This document shows, in pieces, positions 48,036 to 55,748 of a stretch of 64,000 nt of DNA; position 1 is the first letter of the stretch, and the number at the start of each line of letters is the position of its first letter. Source of the DNA: Synechococcus sp. Nb3U1 (GTDB lineage: Bacteria; Cyanobacteriota; Cyanobacteriia; Thermostichales; Thermostichaceae); assembly GCF_021533835.1 (NCBI RefSeq), contig NZ_JAKFYQ010000002.1, forward strand, positions 558,001 to 622,000, given 5' to 3'. The notes beneath the pieces are model-generated. The model made no database searches, was not told the DNA's origin, and saw nothing but the letters and a program-made list of their open reading frames with translations. The position numbers and the translations under genes were made by a program.

Positions 48036-48788
48036 ATGAGAGCCGAACAACTGAACTTATTTGCAGAGCTAGCGGAGCCAAGTCCGGTGGAGCCCTGGCC
48101 GAGCATCCGAGAAAGTTTGCGGGCCCGCCGGGTGATCTTGACCTATTCTCCCCGCAAGGGGTTGGAACTGGTGATCCCGACCGGGTTTGACCGCAGACGG
48201 ATCCCGGATATCCTGCGCACCCATACCGCCTGGATCCAACACAAGCTGCAAAGGCCTGTTCAAACCGCTCCTCTTTTGCCGGAGAGAATTACCCTACCCG
48301 CCCACCCTACCCCAAACTCTCGTACCGAATGGACTGTCCTCTACCAACCGAGCGGCAGCCCGCCCACCTGGAAAGAACGGGATGGGATCCTGTTACTCAA
48401 CCGTGGACAGGATAACCCCGAGCTGTGTTGTGTTCTTTTGCAGAAGTGGTTACGCAGTCAGGCCAAAGCCTGTTTGGATCCCTGGATCCATCAGCTCAGC
48501 CGGGAATTGGGCTTACCGTTTGCCCATCTCACCATTCGGAGCCAACAGACCCGCTGGGGCAGTTGTTCCCGCAAAGGTAATATCAACCTGAATGACAAGC
48601 TCTTGTTTCTACCCACAGACGTAGTGCGTTATGTGCTGATTCATGAGTTGTGCCACACCGTTCACCTCAATCACTCCGCCGCTTTCTGGAAACGGGTAGA
48701 GTGCCATGAACCTCATTATCTCTATCTCAAATCTCAACTCAAAACCCTGCTGGATCGGATCCCTGCTTGGGTAGAGAACTCCCGATAG
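48036..48788 (+). CDS. YgjP/DUF45-type zinc metallopeptidase
   Basis: A 250-residue protein of the YgjP-like (DUF45, SprT-related) group. The zinc site is intact: IHELCHTVHLNHSAAFW contains HExxH and the downstream His of the NHSxxFW block typical of the group. Other blocks are SQQTRWGSCSRKGNINLNDK and FLPTDVVRYVL. These proteins are soluble minigluzincin-like peptidases, and substrates are unknown. I start at ATG 48036, right after trpD; the frame is open further upstream only as a shadow of trpD. It may be translated from the trpD message. Confidence 0.88.
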   Translation: MRAEQLNLFAELAEPSPVEPWPSIRESLRARRVILTYSPRKGLELVIPTGFDRRRIPDILRTHTAWIQHKLQRPVQTAPLLPERITLPAHPTPNSRTEWTVLYQPSGSPPTWKERDGILLLNRGQDNPELCCVLLQKWLRSQAKACLDPWIHQLSRELGLPFAHLTIRSQQTRWGSCSRKGNINLNDKLLFLPTDVVRYVLIHELCHTVHLNHSAAFWKRVECHEPHYLYLKSQLKTLLDRIPAWVENSR

Positions 48789-48812
48789 CCGAGAGTTTTT
48801 CTGGGCCCGATC

Positions 48813-49493
48813 TTGACTCAACATGACAGTGCCACCGGATCCACCCCTCAACGACAACTGGGAATGGTTATGGATGAAGCCTCGGTTGATCCAATTACAG
48901 CAGCCAGCTTTCGCCAAATTGACCAGGAAATTGGCCCGCACCCGTGGCAAGGGATCCAGTACGAAGTGGTACGACGAGCCATCCATGCTACCGCCGACTT
49001 TGAATTGCGGGATCGCTTTGTGTTCAGCTCGAACGCCATTGAACAAGCTCTAGTAGCCCTGCGGGAAAAACGGCCTGTCATCGTCGATGTGAACATGGTG
49101 GCTGCCGGGATCCACTCTCGACTGGTGGCCGCTGGGATCCCGTTACATTGTGCTCTGGACTGGGTGGAAGAACCCCGTTTGTCTGGGCAAACCCGCACCG
49201 CCAATGGCATGTTGAACTTGGCGCAACTTTACCCAGAAGCCCTATTTGTAATCGGCAATGCCCCCACAGCACTGCTGGCGTTGGTGGACGAGATTCAGGC
49301 TGAGCGGGTACAACCGTGTGTGGTGATCGGCGTGCCGGTGGGGTTTGTAGCGGTGGAAGCGGCCAAGCAGGCGTTGGCACAAACGAATGTTCCCCAAATT
49401 CGGGTGGAAGGGCGTAAAGGCGGATCCCCAGTGGCGGCGGCGATCGTCAACGCCTTGCTGACAGCTGCCCAACGGGATCCCACCTCAAACTGA
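48813..49493 (+). CDS. Precorrin-8X methylmutase
   Basis: This enzyme (CobH/CbiC) moves the C-11 methyl group to C-12 of the corrin ring, turning precorrin-8X or its cobalt form into (cobyrinic) hydrogenobyrinic acid. The family blocks are ITAASFRQIDQEIG, VRRAIHATADFEL (the His is the likely catalytic residue), PVIVDVNMVAAGI and VVIGVPVGFVAVEAAKQAL with RKGGSPVAAAIVNAL at the end. The start could be TTG 48813 (226 residues) or ATG 48864 (209 residues); homologues favour one close to the DPITAASF segment. It lies near a cobN fragment and is co-directional with the YgjP gene. Confidence 0.9.
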   Translation: MTQHDSATGSTPQRQLGMVMDEASVDPITAASFRQIDQEIGPHPWQGIQYEVVRRAIHATADFELRDRFVFSSNAIEQALVALREKRPVIVDVNMVAAGIHSRLVAAGIPLHCALDWVEEPRLSGQTRTANGMLNLAQLYPEALFVIGNAPTALLALVDEIQAERVQPCVVIGVPVGFVAVEAAKQALAQTNVPQIRVEGRKGGSPVAAAIVNALLTAAQRDPTSN

Positions 49494-49609
49494 CTCAGAT
49501 TGGGGGTAAGTCTTCAGAACGATAGAACGATCACCTCATGATCACTTTCATCCCGCTCAGCCAAACTGTTTGATAGAGTAGTACGGCTGTGCGGCGGTCG
49601 CTGCGGCAG

Positions 49610-49692
49610 GGGATCGTGGCGGAATGGTAGACGCTACGGACTTAAAATCCGTTGTTCGCAAGAACGTGAGGGTTCGAGTCCCTCCGATCCCA
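49610..49692 (+). tRNA. trnL-UAA: tRNA-Leu(UAA), intronless
   Basis: An 83-base class II tRNA. The acceptor stem GGGATCG pairs with CGATCCC. The anticodon stem CGGA/TCCG encloses loop CTTAAAA with anticodon TAA. The long variable arm (TTGTTCGCAAGAACG) marks tRNA-Leu, and the T arm is GAGGG-TTCGAGT-CCCTC. CCA is not encoded. There is no interruption in the anticodon loop, where many cyanobacteria carry a group I intron. Confidence 0.95.
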
Positions 49693-49848
49693 TCATCAGA
49701 AGTTCACCATCTCCTTGGCCTAAGCCACTTGTGGACGGTCTAAACAATGGGGTACACCTTATTTCTTTGCGGGTGGTGCGGGTCAGATTACAGTAAGGAT
49801 ACAAATCGAACACTGTATAGACTTAACCTTTTGCGTTGGTAAGCATCG

Positions 49849-50460
49849 ATGGCTCATATCCACTCAGCCTCCGAACTGCTCGCATCCTATGCCCAGGGCA
49901 ATCGAGACTTCAGCGGTGTCACTCTGCGCCTAGCGGAACTGATCGGGGCCAACTTGCAAGGGATCCAACTGGTACGGGCCGATTTGGTGGGGGCGGAACT
50001 GATCGGGGCCAATCTCAACGAAGCGAATCTGACACGAGCAGAGCTGATCGGGGCCAATCTGATCGGGGCCAATTTGCGACAGGCGGATTTGACGGGTGCG
50101 GACTTTAGTGGGGCAGATCTGAGTGGGGCTATGCTGAACGAGGCGCTGTTGTCGGGGGCTAGGTTGGGCGGGGCCAAGCTGCGCATGATCAAACTGAATG
50201 GCGCCAATCTGGCTGGGGTCATCTTAGTGGGTGCAGATTTGATTGGGGCAGACATGATCGGGGCTAACCTAGTGGGGGCTAAGTTTGGAGGTGCCGATCT
50301 ACGCGGTACTGACCTAAGCAAAGCCAACCTGCGGGGGGCAGATTTTTCAGGAGCCAAAATTACCGGAGCCAAATTGGCTCGAGCCAGTTTTGACTCTACT
50401 ACGATCTTCGATGCTTCTTTTGATCCGCTGCAGGCAGGGATGTTGCTGGTCAAAGAGTAG
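49849..50460 (+). CDS. Pentapeptide-repeat protein
   Basis: A 203-residue protein in which residues about 25-185 consist of roughly thirty A(N/D)LxG-type pentapeptides, many of the form GANLIG or GADLSG. Such repeats fold into a right-handed four-sided beta helix, often of a size like a DNA duplex. Cyanobacteria carry many such proteins, mostly of unknown function; some are lumenal, but no signal peptide is visible here. The N-terminal 24 residues (AHIHSASELLASYAQGNRDF) form a short cap. ATG 49849 is the only good start. The repetitive GGGGCC-type DNA may itself be prone to repeat-number change. Confidence 0.88.
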   Translation: MAHIHSASELLASYAQGNRDFSGVTLRLAELIGANLQGIQLVRADLVGAELIGANLNEANLTRAELIGANLIGANLRQADLTGADFSGADLSGAMLNEALLSGARLGGAKLRMIKLNGANLAGVILVGADLIGADMIGANLVGAKFGGADLRGTDLSKANLRGADFSGAKITGAKLARASFDSTTIFDASFDPLQAGMLLVKE

Positions 50461-50590
50461 GCACTGAGTACTATAGATCTGGGTTGAGAAAGTTGGTTGT
50501 CTCTGGATCCCAAATTCTGCCCAAGGTTCTGTCACGGATTAGATGCGTCTGCACTAGCTGTAGTGGATAAGGAACTCTGTCCCGCTGCGC

Positions 50591-50609
50591 AACGCTGGAA
50601 AAAGCTGTA
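50591..50609 (-). repeat. MITE terminus remnant
   Basis: AACGCTGGAAAAAGCTGTA matches the conserved end of the MITE copies (AACGCTGGAAAAGGCTGTA) at 18 of 19 bases. The rest of the element and its other inverted end are not recognisable upstream. Its last base is the A of the ATG of the cobN fragment. Confidence 0.55.
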
Positions 50610-52084
50610 TGTCCGATAATTTTCGCTGGATCGGAGATGGAGTTACGGCTCTGGAAGCGCAAGCCCGCCTTTGGATTGCCCAACGGCTGCAAGGGATCCC
50701 TTATGATCCGCCACCGGGGCCTGCGGCCCAACGAGTGCTGCACTGGATGGAAACGGATCTCCTCCCCCGCCTGCAACAAACCCCCCAAGAGCTGCACAAC
50801 CTCTTGCACGGGCTGAATGGCGGCTATGTGCCCAGCGGGGCTTCCGGCGCACCCACACGGGGACGGATGGAGGTTTTACCCACCGGGCGCAACTTCTACT
50901 CGGTGGATATTCGCGGTATCCCCACCCCAACCGCCTGGCAAGTCGGATCCCTGGCGGCAGAACGGGTGGTGGAGCGCTATGTGCAGGAACAGGGAGACTA
51001 TCCCCGCAGCTTGGGTCTCTCTGTTTGGGGAACCGCCACCATGCGTACCGGCGGAGAGGATTGGGCGGAAGCCCTAGCTCTGTTGGGGGTGAAGCCCCGT
51101 TGGGATGGGGGGCGGGTGGTGGACTTCGAGATCACGCCAGTTTCCGTGTTGGGGCGGCCGCGCGTGGATGTCACCCTGCGCATTTCCGGCTTCTTTCGGG
51201 ATGCTTTTCCCAATTTGATCGCCCTGTTTGACCGGGCTGTGCAAGCCGTAGCCGATCTGGATGAGCCGGGAACTGAGAACCCATTACGGGCTCAAGTGAG
51301 GGCTGACTCTCAATACTGGCAACAGCAAGGGATCCCGCCCCAACAAGCTGAGGAACGCTCGCGGCTGCGGATCTTCGGCTCCAAACCGGGGGCCTATGGG
51401 GCCGGGTTGCAGGGGCTGATCGAGGGGCAAAATTGGGAAACCGAGGCAGATCTGGCGCGGGCCTACTTGAACTGGAGCAGCTATGCCTACCGAGCCGAAG
51501 CAGAGGGACAGGCCGCTCCAGAAGCCCTACAGCGGCAACTGGCCCATTTGCAAATTGTGCTGCACAATCAAGACAACCGCGAACACGACCTGCTGGATTC
51601 CGACGATTACTACCAGTTTCAGGGGGGGATGGTGGCGGCGGTACGTACCCTTCAGGGGCGGGAGCCCCAGGTGTATTTCGGGGATCATGCCCGCCCGCAA
51701 AACCCCAAAATTCGCGCTCTATCAGAAGAAATTGACCGGGTTTACCGCTCGCGGGTGATCAACCCCAAGTGGATCGCCGGAATCCTGCGCCACGGCTACA
51801 AAGGGGCCTTCGAAATGGCTGCCACGTTGGACTATCTGTTCGCCTACGATGCCACCACCCATACTGTGCCGGACTTTATGTATGCGGGTCTGGCCCAAGC
51901 CTATCTCTTGGATCCCCAAGTGCAGGCTTTTTTGCGGGCCCACAACCCCTGGGCGTTGCGAGACATGAGCGAGCGGCTGCTGGAGGCCCATCAACGGGGC
52001 TATTGGCAGGAGGGGGCCACAGATTGGTTGCCTCAGCTGGAAACCCTGATGCTGCAGGCGGAAGCCTGGCTGGAATCACGGTGA
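50609..52084 (+). pseudogene. cobN: 3' fragment of cobaltochelatase subunit gene cobN
   Basis: The 491-codon frame encodes only the C-terminal part of CobN, the large subunit that inserts cobalt into hydrogenobyrinic acid a,c-diamide (or, in paralogues, ChlH/BchH-like chelatases). Recognisable blocks are GGYVPSGASGAPTRGRMEVL, PTGRNFYSVDIRGIPTPTAW, HNQDNREHDLLDSDDYYQFQ and NPKWIAGILRHGYKGAFEMA, all intact. Full CobN proteins have about 1200-1400 residues, so roughly 60 percent of the protein is missing. The breakpoint coincides with a MITE terminus. The upstream sequence holds no more cobN. It is either a dead fragment, or a half gene whose other part lies elsewhere. Precorrin-8X methylmutase is 1.1 kb upstream. 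Confidence 0.82.
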
Positions 52085-52161
52085 AGGGGATCCCTGGGCA
52101 ACAAAAGTTAAGTTCTGCTAAGATTTTCTTATCTTAACCAGCTATTGAGGGATCCCACGCC

Positions 52162-52473
52162 ATGAGCAAAGCGGAGCTATTGCAAGAGATCCTGGGGCCG
52201 TTGCTGGAGGACTACCGCTACTGGTTTGAGCGGTCTCGTCGATTTTTACAAGAAGAAACGCTGGACTTTATCAGCCCACAAGAACAACAGTCCATCTTGG
52301 AGCGAGTTCTAGCTGCCCAATCGGAGTTACAGGTGGCAGACGCTCTCTATCAGTTATCGGATAATGAAGTTGGCATCGATCCTGGTCTGATGGCAAAATG
52401 GCATCGCTTACTGATGGAATGTGCCGAGCTTGGTCGTCGATTTCGCCAGATTCACCCCTCCTCCGACTCCTGA
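52162..52473 (+). CDS. DUF2605 family protein
   Basis: A 103-residue helical protein of DUF2605, found in cyanobacteria. Blocks: LLEDYRYWFERSRRFLQEE, FISPQEQQSILERVLAAQSE and the C-terminal WHRLLMECAELGRRFR. Function is unknown. Its stop overlaps the start of the next gene by one base (TGATG), so the two are translationally coupled. In other cyanobacteria DUF2605 and DUF2973 genes are also neighbours, which suggests a joint role. Confidence 0.82.
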   Translation: MSKAELLQEILGPLLEDYRYWFERSRRFLQEETLDFISPQEQQSILERVLAAQSELQVADALYQLSDNEVGIDPGLMAKWHRLLMECAELGRRFRQIHPSSDS

Positions 52474-52736
52474 TGCTCCAGATTCTCTACCTCATCGCTT
52501 TTGCGGCCATTGCCTTTTTGGCCCTGCGTAACTTGGTCTCCAACCTCATTACCCTGGGGATAGAAGAGCGCAAGGCATCTCCCCGTCGTTCTCGTAAGCG
52601 GGTACCCCACCCAGAACTGGTGGATGAGGATGGCAACCTCACAGAAGAGCCCCTGTTGGTGATCCGCTCGACTAACCTGGATGAGGCCCGTAACCGCTTG
52701 GAAGACCTCTATTCAGGCTCTCCGGACGAAGATTGA
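52473..52736 (+). CDS. DUF2973 family membrane-anchored protein
   Basis: An 87-residue protein starting with one hydrophobic span (LQILYLIAFAAIAFLALRNL). A basic segment (RRSRKRVPHPELVDEDGN) and a C-terminal NLDEARNRLEDLYSGSP follow. It belongs to DUF2973, the usual partner of DUF2605. Its ATG overlaps the stop of that gene. No activity is known; the pair could form a small membrane complex with the soluble DUF2605 protein, which is inference from gene order only. Confidence 0.8.
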   Translation: MLQILYLIAFAAIAFLALRNLVSNLITLGIEERKASPRRSRKRVPHPELVDEDGNLTEEPLLVIRSTNLDEARNRLEDLYSGSPDED

Positions 52737-52816
52737 TCTGGATCCTCAAGTCCTTTGCCAACGGGCTGCTGGCAGCCACGGTAGGTTGGGGTTGTTATGC
52801 AGGTGAGTGGGCCGAG

Positions 52817-53227
52817 ATGGGATCCGAGTTCAACGTCGAAACGGTACTGGAAGCGGTGCTGAGCAAGCTGAGGGTTTTGGCGGAAACGGGGCAGACCTTC
52901 GGCCAGCCGATCACCATTGGTGAGACGATTATTGTGCCCTATATGTCTTTGCACTTTGGCTTGGGCGGTGGTGGCGGCAACTTTGGCAAGACCCCTTCAG
53001 GCTTTCGGGGTAATGGGGGGGATCCGGCCAGCTTGTTCGGAGGTGCCGGCGGTGGGGTGCGCATCGAGCCGGTCGGCTTTTTGGTGATCCGCGGGGAACG
53101 AGTGGAGTTGCTGACCACCGAACAGAAACCCAGCCAGTGGAACCAACTGAGCGAAACCTTGCTCCCCTTGTTGCAGCAGTGGTTGCAGAGCCGAGTTGAG
53201 ATCTCGCACGGATCAGAGGTTGACTGA
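52817..53227 (+). CDS. GerW/YtfJ-like protein
   Basis: A 136-residue protein of the GerW (YtfJ) family, named from Bacillus sporulation but widespread in non-sporulating bacteria. Blocks are VETVLEAVLSKLRVLAETGQ, FGQPITIGETIIVPYMSLHF, a Gly-rich loop (GLGGGGGNFG), GGVRIEPVGFLVI and ERVELLT. I choose ATG 52817; the frame is open from TTG 52733, but the extra 28 residues are not family-like. Cellular function is unknown; it is probably a cytosolic beta-rich protein. It follows DUF2973 on the same strand and may be in the same operon. Confidence 0.8.
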   Translation: MGSEFNVETVLEAVLSKLRVLAETGQTFGQPITIGETIIVPYMSLHFGLGGGGGNFGKTPSGFRGNGGDPASLFGGAGGGVRIEPVGFLVIRGERVELLTTEQKPSQWNQLSETLLPLLQQWLQSRVEISHGSEVD

Positions 53228-53293
53228 GCCAATGAATCCCAACGGGATCCTTTTTAGATTTTTTGGATTTGGGTGGGATCCCGGAATGGCTCC

Positions 53294-53422
53294 CTGCCTT
53301 TTCCGGCTTTATAGTGCTTTATAGTTCCGACTTCACACAGGCCCTTGAGCTAGGCAAAAAAACTTATGGAGCAAAGGATTGACCTGAATCTGCTGTATCA
53401 GATAACGCTGGAAAAGGCTGTA
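53294..53422 (-). repeat. MITE-like element, copy 3 (reverse orientation)
   Basis: The element is inverted relative to copy 2. Its right end GGAAAAGGCTGTA is intact. Its interior matches copy 2 almost base for base over about 80 bp. The other end carries some 20 extra bases (ACTATAAAGCACTATAAAGC on the reverse strand) before a degenerate GGAAAAGGC. It lies 53 bp upstream of the dxr start. Confidence 0.88.
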
Positions 53423-53475
53423 AGGTGAAAGGGAGCAGCATCTTCACCTTTTCTTTAGGCGCAAAGGGATTTTTC

Positions 53476-54654
53476 ATGCAGGCCATCACCTTGCTCGGCT
53501 CCACCGGCTCCATCGGTACCCAAACCCTGGACTTAGTTGCTCAGTATCCAGAGCGCTTTCGGGTGGTCGGCTTAACCAGCCACAACAACATCACCCTGTT
53601 GGCGGAGCAGGTGCGGCAGTTCCGCCCCCAGATCGTTGGCATTGGCCGTGAGGACTTGCTGCCGGAGCTAAGGTCGCTGTTGGACGGGATCCAGCCGCTG
53701 CCTGAGTTGGTGGCGGGAGCCGACGGACTGTGTCAGGTGGCCGCCCATCCTGATGCAGAGCGGGTGGTAACGGGGATTGTCGGCTGCGCCGGTTTGTTGC
53801 CCACCTTGGCGGCCATCCGTTCCGGCAAAGACATTGCCCTAGCCAACAAAGAAACCCTCGTCGCCGGTGGCCCGGTGGTGTTGCCCTTAGTGCAGGAGTA
53901 CGGTGTCAAGCTGATCCCCGTCGATTCCGAGCATTCCGCCATTTTTCAATGTTTGCAGGGGGTGCCTGAGGGGGCGCTCCGGAGAATTTTGTTGACCGCT
54001 TCGGGGGGGGCCTTCCGGGATTGGCCATCCGAGAAGCTGGATCAAGTAACCCTGGCGGATGCTCTCAAACATCCCAACTGGGTGATGGGGCGCAAAATCA
54101 CCATTGACTCCGCCACCCTAATGAACAAGGGCTTGGAGGTGATCGAGGCCCATTGGCTGTTCGGTCTGGACTACGACCACATCGACATCCTCATCCATCC
54201 CCAAAGCATCATCCACTCTCTGATTGAACTGGCGGACACTTCCGTCTTGGCCCAACTGGGTTGGCCAGATATGCACCTGCCCATTCTCTACGGGCTCAGC
54301 TGGCCGGAGCGCCTCGCTACGCCCTGGGATCCCCTTGATTTGGTTAAGCTGGGATCCCTCACCTTCAAGGCCCCTGATCACCGCAAGTATCCTTGCATGA
54401 AGCTGGCCTATGCTGCCGGGCGGGTGGGTGGGACACTGCCGGCAGTGTTGAATGCTGCCAACGAGGCTGTTGTGGCCCTGTTCTTGGAGGAGCGCATCCA
54501 CTTCTTGGATATCCCGCGGCTGTTGGATCAGGTTTGCGAGCGGCATCGGCTGATTGCGGATCCCGACCTCGAGGACATTTTGCAGGTGGATGCCTGGGCA
54601 CGGCGGGAAATTAGGCAACTGGCGCAGCAAGCCCCGGCGCAGGTTTTGGTCTAG
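53476..54654 (+). CDS. dxr: 1-deoxy-D-xylulose-5-phosphate reductoisomerase
   Basis: DXR converts DXP to 2-C-methyl-D-erythritol 4-phosphate, the first committed step of the plastid-type (MEP) isoprenoid route that feeds chlorophyll phytol, carotenoids and quinones. The 392-residue protein has the NADPH loop [15 protein letters not shown]. The active-site blocks are [53 protein letters not shown] and [15 protein letters not shown] 53476 ([13 protein letters not shown]) is the natural start; the frame is open from a GTG at 53425 next to a MITE end, but those residues are not conserved. The gene is intact. Confidence 0.96.
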   Translation: MQAITLLGSTGSIGTQTLDLVAQYPERFRVVGLTSHNNITLLAEQVRQFRPQIVGIGREDLLPELRSLLDGIQPLPELVAGADGLCQVAAHPDAERVVTGIVGCAGLLPTLAAIRSGKDIALANKETLVAGGPVVLPLVQEYGVKLIPVDSEHSAIFQCLQGVPEGALRRILLTASGGAFRDWPSEKLDQVTLADALKHPNWVMGRKITIDSATLMNKGLEVIEAHWLFGLDYDHIDILIHPQSIIHSLIELADTSVLAQLGWPDMHLPILYGLSWPERLATPWDPLDLVKLGSLTFKAPDHRKYPCMKLAYAAGRVGGTLPAVLNAANEAVVALFLEERIHFLDIPRLLDQVCERHRLIADPDLEDILQVDAWARREIRQLAQQAPAQVLV

Positions 54655-54770
54655 GGGTCCTCTAAAGGGCTATTTCACAGCACGGATCCACAGTCTAGAT
54701 CTGTGCAAGATCTCAGGGGTAACGGCCCAAGTTGGCGTTAGCCTGGGTCAGGTATTTGCCGGATGTGACT

Positions 54771-55673
54771 ATGTTGGTAGCCCACGATCTACACAAAACC
54801 TATACCAACGTGGAAGTGGTGCGCGGCGTAGAACTCAACCTGGATACAGGGGAAGTGCTGGGCTTGCTGGGGCCGAATGGGGCGGGCAAAAGTACCACGA
54901 TGGGCATGCTTTACGGCATGGTGGTGCCTACGCAGGGGTTTGTACGCCTAGATCACCTCGATATTCACACCCAGGGATCCCTGGCCCGCCGCCAAATGGG
55001 CGTGGTCACCCAGGATGACAACCTGGATCCCGACCTGGATGTATACGAGAATCTGATCTGTTTTGCCCGCCACTGTCGATTGGTGGGCCGCGAGGCGAAA
55101 CACCGGGTGGCGGAGGTGATGGAGCAAGTCAGTTTGTTGGGGCGAGAAAAAGCCAACGTGGAGGAGCTTTCCGGCGGCTTGAAGCGGCGGTTGGTGCTGG
55201 CGCGAGCCCTGTTGAACAACCCCAAAATTGTCTTTTTGGATGAGCCCACCACCGGTTTGGATCCCGATGCTCGCCAAGACTTTTGGAAGCTGGTAACCCA
55301 ACTGCGTCAGGCGGGGCGGGGGGTGTTGCTGACCACCCATTACATGGACGAGGCGGAACGGTTGTGTGATCGGCTGTTGTTGATGCAGCAGGGGCAAATT
55401 GTGGATCGGGGCACCCCGGCGCAGCTGATTGAACGGGTGGTGGGGCGAGAGGTGTTGGAGGTGGAAGGGATCCCAGGCAAACGGGTAGAAGCGCTAGCCG
55501 AGCGGGCGGGGGTATGGTGGCGACCCTTCAGTACCGGTTTTTTGGTGGTGTTGCCCAGTACCGATCCCCAGTCTTTTTTCCATCGGATCGAAGATGAGCA
55601 GCCCAGCCGACTGTTGCGCCGCAAAGCCAACCTAGAAGATGTGTTCCTGCGCCTAACCGGAGATCGCCTTTAG
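54771..55673 (+). CDS. ABC transporter ATPase (NodI/DrrA type)
   Basis: A 300-residue ATP-binding protein of the NodI/DrrA/CcmA-like group. Walker A is LLGPNGAGKST, the signature is VEELSGGLKRRLVLARALL, Walker B is KIVFLDEPTTGLDP and the H-loop is LLTTHYMDEAERL. The C-terminal 70 residues after RGTPAQLIE are the usual extension. The GLKRR variant of the signature is typical of exporters of this group. A partner permease is expected but not present next to it; the following gene is a self-contained exporter. ATG 54771 gives the canonical start; GTG 54765 is also possible. Confidence 0.9.
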   Translation: MLVAHDLHKTYTNVEVVRGVELNLDTGEVLGLLGPNGAGKSTTMGMLYGMVVPTQGFVRLDHLDIHTQGSLARRQMGVVTQDDNLDPDLDVYENLICFARHCRLVGREAKHRVAEVMEQVSLLGREKANVEELSGGLKRRLVLARALLNNPKIVFLDEPTTGLDPDARQDFWKLVTQLRQAGRGVLLTTHYMDEAERLCDRLLLMQQGQIVDRGTPAQLIERVVGREVLEVEGIPGKRVEALAERAGVWWRPFSTGFLVVLPSTDPQSFFHRIEDEQPSRLLRRKANLEDVFLRLTGDRL

Positions 55674-55748
55674 ATCCTCAGAGCTCCAATCCCTACCGGG
55701 GGGATCCGGCTCAGCGCTAAAGTGAGAATAGACCCAGGGAGCAAGTGA

